Origin: Gammaproteobacteria bacterium
GTDB taxonomy: Bacteria; Pseudomonadota; Gammaproteobacteria; HK1
Direction of reading: 5' to 3'
NCBI GenBank assembly: GCA_020444775.1
Contig: JAGRHX010000953.1
Location: 1 to 5,285 of the forward strand
Length of the DNA: 5,285 bases
Position 1 is the first letter of the stretch, and every line of letters begins with the position of its first letter. The position numbers and the translations under genes are program-made. Under the pieces are notes generated by a model. It made no database searches. It saw nothing but the letters and a program-made list of their open reading frames with translations, and was not told where the DNA came from. Shown here one piece after another: positions 1 through 5,285 of the stretch.

Positions 1-164
1 TTCCGGGGGCCATTCCGGAGTCGAAGGCCAGCTCGAGTCGCAGCAACCATCCTGGCCCGGGCATGGTTTCCGGCGTGGCGATGAGCGACGCGCGTGGACC
101 GGACATCGGGCCGGTCATCGATATGGGCATCGTCGGGGACGCCGGCACGGGGACGAAGCGATGA
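1..164 (+). CDS. 3' end of an unidentified gene, upstream member of the pilus-type operon (partial)
   Basis: The reading frame starting at base 3 is open to the TGA at 162-164, giving 53 codons and no start inside the window. Third positions are mostly G or C, as in the real genes downstream. The stop overlaps the ATG of the next gene by four bases (ATGA), which supports translation of this frame. The visible tail is rich in Gly, Ser, Pro and Asp (it contains SSSRSNHPGPG) and looks like a flexible C-terminus, with no motif I recognise. In MSHA-type and type IV pilus loci the gene before a PilO-like protein is often a PilN/MshI/GspL-like protein. That identity is a positional guess only. Confidence 0.6.
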   Translation, partial: PGAIPESKASSSRSNHPGPGMVSGVAMSDARGPDIGPVIDMGIVGDAGTGTKR

Positions 165-778
165 ATCCTTCGGATGTGGATTGGGGATATCTGCGTGGCG
201 CCTTGATCGCGTTGGCCCTGTCGCTCGGCATCGGTGGCGCACTGTACTTCTACAGCTACGACTTCGCGGACTCGGCGAGCAACGCCTACAGGCGGCATCA
301 CGCGCGCATGATAGCGAGCCGGACCCGATACCAGACGCTCGACGAGGAAGAACGGATCATCGACGAGTTCCTGCCCAAGTATCGGGCGCTGGAGAGCCAG
401 GGCCTCATCGGTCGTGAGCAGCGTCTGGACTGGATCGAGAAGCTGCGAGAAGCGGCTCGAGACGTCGGTCTGCCCAGTCTGCGCTACTCCATCGCCGCGC
501 AGCAGGAATACGAGGAGGGCAGCGGCGTGTCCACCGGCAGCTTCAAGATCTACGCCAGCCGTATGGATTTGGAGATGGGGTTGTTGCACGAGGGCGACCT
601 CTACGCGTTCCTGGCGCAGATCGACGCGAAGGCCGCCGGACGCTTCAGCATCAAGAGTTGCGAGCTGAAACGCGTCCAGCCGGAGCTGGACATGAGTGGC
701 ACCTCGGCGAACCTCACCGCCCGCTGCGCGCTGGACTGGTTGACCCTGCACAAGCCGACGGAGGCCGAGGCCTCATGA
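161..778 (+). CDS. PilO/MshJ-like inner-membrane alignment protein
   Basis: This 205-residue protein has a short cytoplasmic N-terminus, one membrane helix (about residues 11-32, ending in aromatic LYFYSY) and a periplasmic remainder. Residues about 37-103 are charged and helical, likely a coiled coil. They are followed by a segment with GLIGREQRLDWIEKLR (81-96) and a predicted alpha/beta C-terminal domain. This architecture and length fit PilO/MshJ/GspM-like proteins, which dimerise in the periplasm and connect the inner-membrane platform to PilP-like partners. Cys167 and Cys189 flank a loop ahead of the final strand (CALDWLTL) and may form a disulfide. The ATG at 161 overlaps the previous stop, the TGA overlaps the next start, and no strong Shine-Dalgarno sequence is seen, so translational coupling is likely. 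The family call rests on architecture, local motifs and neighbours; PilO-type sequences diverge strongly, so the subfamily is uncertain. Confidence 0.7.
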   Translation: MNPSDVDWGYLRGALIALALSLGIGGALYFYSYDFADSASNAYRRHHARMIASRTRYQTLDEEERIIDEFLPKYRALESQGLIGREQRLDWIEKLREAARDVGLPSLRYSIAAQQEYEEGSGVSTGSFKIYASRMDLEMGLLHEGDLYAFLAQIDAKAAGRFSIKSCELKRVQPELDMSGTSANLTARCALDWLTLHKPTEAEAS

Positions 779-1476
779 GCACGATGACCGGTAGTCGCCA
801 GGCCGGATCGCCGGGCACTCGATTGGCGTGGTGTCTCGTGCTGTTCATGACGTTCTCCGGGGGGGCCGGTGCGCAGGGACTGGACCGGCTGTTCACCAGC
901 GTCGAGCAACGCCAGCAGCTCGACCTGGCACGCCGCGAGGCGGCAAATGCGCCGGTCGTCGACGACACCCCGAAGAAGGCCACCCAGACGCAACGGGTGC
1001 AGCCGGTGACCGGATCGCTCACCGTCAATGGCATCGTCATCCGCAGCAGCGGTTACAACACCTCATGGGTCAACGGTGACCAGGTCTCGCCGGGTGGTCT
1101 GACACCCGACGGGCTGGCGGTGGAGCGTGGCTCGCATGGTATGCGGATCCGTCTACCCAGCGGCATCGACACCGTCGAGCTGGCACCCGGACAGAAGATC
1201 GATGTGAGCTCCGGCGTGGTCCTGGATGCCTACGAGCAGCAGGTGACGGCCGACTCGACCAGCGCATTCGACCTCGACGGCTCGCGGCGGCGATATACTG
1301 CGCCAACCTCGGCCAAGGATGGCGATGCGGCCACCGCGTCCCAAGCGGTGCCGACGGTGAGAGCGCTGGAGAGCGATACGCCGTCGGCGCTCAGCAGCCT
1401 CAGGCGTCTGTTGGAGCGGGCGTTCGGCGAGGAGCCGGATGCCGAGGTGGATACCGACAAGCCGCGGAGCCGTTGA
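775..1476 (+). CDS. Exported PilP/MshK/GspC-like periplasmic protein
   Basis: This 233-residue protein carries a probable signal peptide: arginines at 8 and 16, a hydrophobic core at about 17-27 and an AGA-Q cleavage site at 33/34. Next come the helical segment LFTSVEQRQQLDLAR (39-53) and a linker. A small beta domain at about 79-153 includes SLTVNGIVIRSSG, a Trp-Val-Asn-Gly turn (98-101) and PGQKIDV (138-144). This resembles the homology-region fold of MshK, PilP and GspC-type proteins, which bind the secretin and PilO-like partners in the periplasm. The last 80 residues are low-complexity Ser/Ala/Asp and probably disordered, apart from a short amphipathic stretch (SSLRRLLERAF). The ATG at 775 is preferred over the ATG at 784 because it overlaps the upstream stop and has GGAGG ten bases ahead (760-764). 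MshK-like is the best fit, by motif and position, not by a search. Confidence 0.7.
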   Translation: MSTMTGSRQAGSPGTRLAWCLVLFMTFSGGAGAQGLDRLFTSVEQRQQLDLARREAANAPVVDDTPKKATQTQRVQPVTGSLTVNGIVIRSSGYNTSWVNGDQVSPGGLTPDGLAVERGSHGMRIRLPSGIDTVELAPGQKIDVSSGVVLDAYEQQVTADSTSAFDLDGSRRRYTAPTSAKDGDAATASQAVPTVRALESDTPSALSSLRRLLERAFGEEPDAEVDTDKPRSR

Positions 1477-1491
1477 CGCATCGGCCCTTCA

Positions 1492-1527
1492 GTGCCTGCT
1501 GACCTCGCGATCAGGCACATCGGTGCC
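1492..1527 (+). promoter_or_regulatory. Two mutually exclusive small hairpins after the MshK-like gene
   Basis: GTGCCTG (1492-1498) can pair with CAGGCAC (1512-1518) across a 13-base loop. The GGCAC within that second arm (1514-1518) can instead pair with GTGCC (1523-1527) across a four-base loop. The two structures share one arm, so only one can form at a time. No T-run follows, so neither is a classical intrinsic terminator. The element begins 15 bases after the stop codon of the MshK-like gene and could tune read-through into the prepilin genes or mRNA stability. Chance pairing in GC-rich DNA is a real alternative. Confidence 0.25.
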
Positions 1528-1577
1528 GGTCTGGCGTGTCGGGCAGAGCAGGGGATCGACACAGGATCTGGGTAGAG

Positions 1578-1622
1578 ATGGGATCTGAGCGCTCTGGGGA
1601 ACTGATGAGCCGCTATCGATGA
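1578..1622 (+). CDS. Possible 14-residue leader peptide coupled to the large prepilin gene
   Basis: An ATG at 1578 opens a short frame encoding MGSERSGELMSRYR. It has a second in-frame ATG at 1605, which has GGGGA at 1596-1600 just upstream. The TGA at 1620-1622 overlaps the ATG of the following gene at 1619 as ATGA, the same junction used by the other gene pairs here. Such an arrangement would let ribosomes finishing the peptide restart on the prepilin gene, which itself has only a weak ribosome-binding site. The peptide resembles nothing I recognise and the frame is short enough to be chance. Confidence 0.2.
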   Translation: MGSERSGELMSRYR

Positions 1623-3691
1623 AGGGGCGAATCCATCGACGTAGCAGCGGATGCTCGTCCTCGACGGGCCGCACGCGCCAGCGTCCATGGCGTGCGGCGC
1701 CTCACCAGCGGCAGTCCGGGGCCGTCGCGCTCATGGTGCTGCTGGTGCTGATCCTGGTCGGGGCAGGCACGGTGCTCGAGCGCGCCACTCGGGTCGCGCC
1801 GGCCGGGGTGCGCAGCCAGCAGAAGGCTCAGCTCATGAGCCGCGACGTGCTGGAAGCGGCCAAGCAGGCGCTCATCGCCTACGCGGTGATGGACGATAAC
1901 CGGCCCGGTACCTTGCCGTGCCCGGACTATGACAATGATGGCTTGTATCAACCTGGCGTTGACACCCTGGGCAGCAACTGCGCGAGCCCGATCGGCTGGT
2001 TGCCGGTGCGCAATCTCGGGTTGGGCAGCGCCTACGACGCCTCGGGCGAGCGGCTCTGGTATGCCTTGACCCCCGCCTTCAGCGCCGATCAGCTGCCGCC
2101 ACACAACTACGACACGCCGGCACAGCTCACCGTGCTCGGCAACGCCCAGCCGATCAACGACGTGGTCGCGGTGATCTTCGCGCCCGGTCCGGTCGTCGAG
2201 ACCTCCTCGACCAACCAGCAGAATCGGCCCAAGCCGTTCGAACGGTTGCCGGCGGCGACCCTCGATACGATCAATTCCCGGACCGTCGCGCAGCTGTTCC
2301 TCGAGGACGAGAATGCCGACAACGACAACGATTTCAGCGTCCGTCAGCTCACCGCGGTGCCGGCCGGCGAGGAGCCGGGTTTCAACGACGCGCTGGTCTA
2401 CATCACCCGCGACGAGCTGCTGGCCGCGGTCGGCAAGCGGGTGCTGGCAGAGCTGGGGACGATGTTCAGGCGCTGGCACCAGGTCTACGGGGAGTTTCCT
2501 CATCTGAGCAGCTATAGCGACCCCAACGGCTCGGGATTCGTCGCCAGCCCGGGACAGACCTGGGGACACCTTGGATTCACCACCGCCGGCTCGGTCGGGA
2601 ACGGCGTGCCGGAAGAGAGCAGCTACCAATTCCTGACCCACATCGACGAGGTGAGCTGGCAGATTGCAGCCGGGGAGACAAATTTCGTGCCGGTGGTCCA
2701 GGACGAGGCGTTGAACACCACGCCAGGCAGCGCGGTGTACCTGGACCCCGCGGTGACCGATCCCGTCCAGGTGGTGCGCGACCAGATCGAGGTGGCGATG
2801 CGTGATTCGCTGCTGCGGGCCTCCGACGCGGCGCTCGGCACCACGCCCGCCGGCTGGCAGGCGCAGTGCACATGGACCAGCGGCTCCGAGGTCGACTGCC
2901 GCTTCCCGACCATCAGCGGCGTGTCCACCGACGTCATCGCCTATTGCATCGGCGCGCCGCCGGCGGATACGTGCGCCTCGGCGCCGGTCACTCGCAGCTT
3001 CGAGCTGCATCTGAAATTCGCCGGCACGGCCACCACCTGGGACACCGCCACGCCGACCCGCAGCGTGCTCCTTACGAACGCGCCGGTGGGGCTGGCCGGG
3101 GTGCAGGGCTTCATCGAGGTCGAGGACGCCATCGAGCCGCAGCCCGGTCAGCGGCTGCACTCGCGACTGCGCGCCGAGCTACCGAGCACGGTGGTGGCCC
3201 TGAGCATGTTCGTCTCGGGGATCTATGTCGAGCCGCGCGCGGTCGACCCGGCGGACTATGACGCCACCAAGCAGGCGAAGTATGGACCGATGCGAATGTT
3301 GCCACCGCCGGCTGTGCAGAATGAGGGCTCGATGCTGGAGATGCCGGGTTGGATTGCCGCGAGCCAGTGGCAGAAGTTCGTGCTCGTCTCCTATTCGGCA
3401 ACGCCCCCCTGTACGCTCGTCCCCGACTGCCTCGGGCTGGCCACTCACCAGTATGGCTTGGTCCATGGGCGTTCAGACCTGCAGGCAGTGTTCGTGCTGG
3501 CCGGGCCGCCCCTGACCGGCCAGAATCGGACGGCGTCTGGCGATCGCGACCAGTATTTCGAGGGCTCCAACGAGACCAGCACCACCAGCTTCGAGCGCTC
3601 ACTGACCGGCCAGCTCCCCGGCCCCACACCCATCAACGACCAGACCTACGTGCTCAGGAGCTGCGAGTTCCCGCCCTCGGTCTGCCCATGA
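1619..3691 (+). CDS. Large PilX/GspK-like prepilin (690 residues), candidate pilus-tip protein
   Basis: A basic leader of about 34 residues ends in RQSG, followed by AVALMVLLVLILVGAGTVL (35-53), a pilin-type hydrophobic helix. Position 5 after the putative cleavage at Gly34 is Met rather than Glu, as in GspK and many PilX-like minor pilins. A globular domain follows, with TLPCPD (98-103), Cys121, GWLPVRNLGL (126-135), a strand DVVAVIFAPG (181-190), FLEDEN (227-232) and FNDALVYITRDEL (255-267). The remaining 400 or so residues are an extension with cysteines at 417/427, 443/452, 598/604 and 682/689. Near its end YFEGSN (646-651) and INDQTYVL (672-679) repeat the FLEDEN and FND segments. Typical PilX proteins are under 200 residues and GspK about 330, so this is unusually long. 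It is the first ATG after an in-frame TGA at 1586-1588. The gene overlaps the next prepilin by four bases. A tip or adhesive role is inferred from GspK/PilX analogy. Confidence 0.75.
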   Translation: MKGRIHRRSSGCSSSTGRTRQRPWRAAPHQRQSGAVALMVLLVLILVGAGTVLERATRVAPAGVRSQQKAQLMSRDVLEAAKQALIAYAVMDDNRPGTLPCPDYDNDGLYQPGVDTLGSNCASPIGWLPVRNLGLGSAYDASGERLWYALTPAFSADQLPPHNYDTPAQLTVLGNAQPINDVVAVIFAPGPVVETSSTNQQNRPKPFERLPAATLDTINSRTVAQLFLEDENADNDNDFSVRQLTAVPAGEEPGFNDALVYITRDELLAAVGKRVLAELGTMFRRWHQVYGEFPHLSSYSDPNGSGFVASPGQTWGHLGFTTAGSVGNGVPEESSYQFLTHIDEVSWQIAAGETNFVPVVQDEALNTTPGSAVYLDPAVTDPVQVVRDQIEVAMRDSLLRASDAALGTTPAGWQAQCTWTSGSEVDCRFPTISGVSTDVIAYCIGAPPADTCASAPVTRSFELHLKFAGTATTWDTATPTRSVLLTNAPVGLAGVQGFIEVEDAIEPQPGQRLHSRLRAELPSTVVALSMFVSGIYVEPRAVDPADYDATKQAKYGPMRMLPPPAVQNEGSMLEMPGWIAASQWQKFVLVSYSATPPCTLVPDCLGLATHQYGLVHGRSDLQAVFVLAGPPLTGQNRTASGDRDQYFEGSNETSTTSFERSLTGQLPGPTPINDQTYVLRSCEFPPSVCP

Positions 3692-4629
3692 CAAGCGTGC
3701 TCCAGATGCTCGATCTCCGGCTCTTGAAACCCATCCCGGTCGCCACCGGTCCGGTGCCCGCGGGGCTTGCCAGCGCGGTCCGCGCCACGCCGATCGGATC
3801 CTCGGGTCGCCCGCAGCGCGGCTTCACGCTCATCGAGATCGTGGTGGTGCTGGCGGTGATTGCGGCGTTGATGGGGGTGCTGCTACCGCCGCTGGGCACG
3901 CAGGTGCGGATGCGCCAGATGCGTGACGAGGAGGTCAACCTGCAGCGCATCCATGACGCATTGCTGGGCTTTGCCCAGACCAACGGCCATTTCCCGTGTC
4001 CGGATACCTTGGCGGACGGCAACCTGGATGGCGAGGGTGATTATTCCGGTGCGCCGGGCGGTGCACGCTGTCAGAAGTGGGAGCCTGCGTCACCGCTCAA
4101 CCTGACCGAGGGATTCGGTCTGCTACCGTATCGTGAGCTGGGCCTGCCGCCCACCGATCGTTGGGGCCACCGCCACTATTACCGCGTGACCGAGGAGTAC
4201 GCCTATCGCACCGTGGCGGGTGCCGAGCCGGCCCTCGCGCGACTCGATTTGCTCGATGCGGGCGCTCTCGAAGTCAAGGACCGCAGCGATGTGCGCGACG
4301 GGGTCGTCGCGGACGACGTCGCCGTGGTGGTGCTCTCGACCGGCATCAGCGGCTACTGCGGCTACGATCCCAGCGGCGACCTGACGTCTCACGGTCTGGA
4401 TACCGGGGGTGACTGCCCGCCGAACGATGCGCCCTGGAGCAGCTCCGATGAGGGCAACAACTTGAAGCCGACCAGCAAGACCTTCTACGCCCGGATCTAC
4501 ACCGAAGGCACGAGCGGCTGTGACGACACCGATCCGGCCAAGGACTTCTGCCATTTCGACGACCAGCTCATCTGGCTGCCCGCTTCGATCATCAAGACCA
4601 GGCTCATCGACGCGGGTCGTCTGCCCTGA
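3688..4629 (+). CDS. Type IV prepilin / pseudopilin-like protein with PCPD domain (313 residues)
   Basis: The class III signal RG-FTLIEIVVVLAVIAALMG has Gly45 at -1, Phe46 at +1 (the N-methylated residue) and Glu50 at +5, so a PilD-type prepilin peptidase should cleave after Gly45. The mature protein, about 268 residues, has the pilin helix, then HFPCPD (101-106), Cys128, GFGLLPYRELGLPPTDRWG (142-160), the strand DVAVVVLSTG (210-219), Cys224/243 and Cys278/288. It ends in FDDQLIWLP (290-298) and AGRLP (309-313). The same landmarks, in the same order, occur in the first 270 residues of the preceding gene product. ATG 3688 overlaps the upstream stop (ATGA) and has no Shine-Dalgarno sequence, suggesting coupled translation. 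It gives an unusually long 45-residue leader; ATG 3706 (39-residue leader) is the other credible start. It could be a major or minor subunit of a pseudopilus; I cannot tell which. Confidence 0.85.
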   Translation: MTSVLQMLDLRLLKPIPVATGPVPAGLASAVRATPIGSSGRPQRGFTLIEIVVVLAVIAALMGVLLPPLGTQVRMRQMRDEEVNLQRIHDALLGFAQTNGHFPCPDTLADGNLDGEGDYSGAPGGARCQKWEPASPLNLTEGFGLLPYRELGLPPTDRWGHRHYYRVTEEYAYRTVAGAEPALARLDLLDAGALEVKDRSDVRDGVVADDVAVVVLSTGISGYCGYDPSGDLTSHGLDTGGDCPPNDAPWSSSDEGNNLKPTSKTFYARIYTEGTSGCDDTDPAKDFCHFDDQLIWLPASIIKTRLIDAGRLP

Positions 4630-4689
4630 AAGGCTGTGAAACACTCCCACGACCTGCTGCGACGGCGACTGAACGCGTGCCGCGGCGTT

Positions 4690-4747
4690 GCGGGGACCCC
4701 GAAATCGCTTACGTAGGGCGCTACGTGCACGATTTCGGCACCCCCGC
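4690..4747. repeat. 58-base imperfect palindrome between convergent genes
   Basis: Three nested stems are visible. The outer pair is GCGGGG (4690-4695) with CCCCGC (4742-4747). The middle is CCGAAATCG (4699-4707) with CGATTTCGG (4730-4738). The inner is ACGTAG (4711-4716) with CTACGT (4721-4726), closed by a GGCG tetraloop, with one adjacent G-U pair. A 3x3 and a small internal loop separate them. It lies 60 bases after the prepilin stop and 41 bases from the kinase stop on the other strand, the usual place for a bidirectional terminator. There is no T-tract on either side, so a REP-like dispersed palindrome is equally possible. The rest of the 4630-4788 gap shows nothing I can name. Confidence 0.6.
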
Positions 4748-4788
4748 GCCTTGCGGCACACGCCCAGACATCGCCTCGCTAGCCCGTC

Positions 4789-5285
4789 TTACGAGCCGCC
4801 GCGCACCGGCTTCGGCTCGGACCCGGCGGAGCTCAGCTCGAAACCCACGCCGCGCCGGTTCTCGGTCAGCGACAGCCTGTAGCCGTGCGCGCGCGCGGCG
4901 CGTGAGGCCTGGTGCAGACCGATGCCCAGACCGGTGCGTGACTCGACCACCGATTCGAACAGCAGCGCGGCGGTGCGGGCCGGAATCGGGCTGCCACTGT
5001 CGTGCACCTCCAGGCGCACGCCGCTGGCATCGCTGCGCAATCGCGCCCGGATCCTGATGCCGGGCTCGCTGAGCCGCTTGTAGCGGGCATTCTCGAGCAG
5101 ATTCTCGGCGACCGTATCGAACACCTCCTCGGGGATCCAAACGTCGTCCTCGATACCCGCCTCGAAATCGATGTCGGCGCTGGCGTAGCGCTCTCGCAAC
5201 CCGTGCCACCAATGTGCCAGCGGCACCTCGTCGGCATCGTTGCGTCGAGGTGCCTGCAGCTTGTCCAGGGCAAGCTGCAGGCGTT
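4789..5285 (-). CDS. Sensor histidine kinase, C-terminal ATP-binding domain (5' part outside window)
   Basis: Read leftward, the frame is open from the right edge to the TAA at 4791-4789, about 164 codons, with no defined start. The HATPase landmarks are in order: an N box ENLLENA (5106-5086), a G1 box DSGSPIP (5001-4981), an F-box-like LLFESVVESR and a G2 box GLGIGL (4932-4915). The protein ends in a Gly-Leu/Glu-rich final strand (GVGFEL) and a short tail. This domain binds ATP and phosphorylates a histidine in the dimerisation helix. That His region, sensor and membrane segments lie beyond the window. Before the N box, a segment with HWWHGLRERY resembles the linker seen in some proteobacterial sensor kinases. 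The Lys usually found three residues after the second N-box Asn is shifted by one (NARYK). The gene converges on the pilin operon, so shared control is not implied. Confidence 0.85.
   Translation of the reverse strand, partial: RLQLALDKLQAPRRNDADEVPLAHWWHGLRERYASADIDFEAGIEDDVWIPEEVFDTVAENLLENARYKRLSEPGIRIRARLRSDASGVRLEVHDSGSPIPARTAALLFESVVESRTGLGIGLHQASRAARAHGYRLSLTENRRGVGFELSSAGSEPKPVRGGS

Noticed and set aside
94..417. Plus-strand open frame of 107 codons overlapping the start of the PilO-like gene
   Set aside because: Its Arg/Ser-rich translation is typical of a shifted frame, and it conflicts with the ATGA junction at 161-164 and the coherent membrane protein in the other frame.
1532..1546. 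A sigma-54-like TGGC...GCA element before the large prepilin
   Set aside because: The GG and GC dinucleotides are ten rather than twelve bases apart and the TTGC half is missing.
1473..1600. A sigma-70 promoter starting from TTGACG at 1473
   Set aside because: No acceptable -10 hexamer lies 16-18 bases downstream, and other candidates in the gap match only about half of the consensus.
1613..3160. A 515-codon open frame on the minus strand opposite the large prepilin gene
   Set aside because: Its product is a His/Arg/Gly-rich string without motifs, membrane segments or domain order. Long antisense frames are common in GC-rich DNA with strong third-position bias. The plus-strand product has a clear prepilin signal and recognisable motifs.
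4692..4700. Short perfect palindrome GGGGACCCC
   Set aside because: Its arms are already used by the longer three-stem palindrome, and its one-base loop makes a separate hairpin unlikely.
4123..4761. Minus-strand open frame of 212 codons opposite the smaller prepilin and across the gap
   Set aside because: Runs antisense to a well-supported prepilin, gives an Arg/Val/Ala-rich product with no recognisable motif, and would read through the palindrome.

Overview
The window is GC-rich (roughly two thirds G+C) and comes from a Gram-negative bacterium, most likely a beta- or gammaproteobacterium. It has a strong third-position G/C bias and genes resembling the inner-membrane alignment proteins and prepilins of a type IV pilus / type II secretion-like (MSHA-type) machine. 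A more precise taxonomic placement is not supported by what is visible.

Layout. Bases 1-1476 are the end of a tightly packed plus-strand operon. It holds the 3' end of an unidentified gene (to 164), a PilO/MshJ-like bitopic membrane protein (161-778) and an exported PilP/MshK/GspC-like periplasmic protein (775-1476). Neighbouring genes overlap by four bases (ATGA). A 142-base gap (1477-1618) follows, carrying two mutually exclusive small hairpins and a possible leader peptide whose stop overlaps the next start codon. Then come two prepilin-like genes, again with an ATGA overlap. The first encodes a very large 690-residue PilX/GspK-like protein without the usual Glu5 (1619-3691). The second encodes a 313-residue class with the classical cleavage/methylation motif RG-FTLIE (3688-4629). 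After a 159-base gap holding a 58-base imperfect palindrome (4690-4747), a minus-strand gene converges on the operon. It is the C-terminal ATP-binding end of a sensor histidine kinase (4789 to beyond the right edge).

How it may work together. PilO- and PilP-like proteins usually link the inner-membrane pilus platform to the secretin. The two prepilins look like the substrate end of the same machine. By eye they share one globular domain (a PCPD motif, a 'G-LP-R-LGL' segment and an F-[DN]-D segment). The large one adds about 400 residues with four closely spaced cysteine pairs and a second copy of part of that domain at its C-terminus. By analogy with GspK and PilX-type minor pilins, I infer that the large protein caps or decorates a pseudopilus built with the smaller one. 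The most interesting parts are this paralogous prepilin pair with a duplicated, cysteine-rich tip candidate, and the palindrome between the convergent genes.
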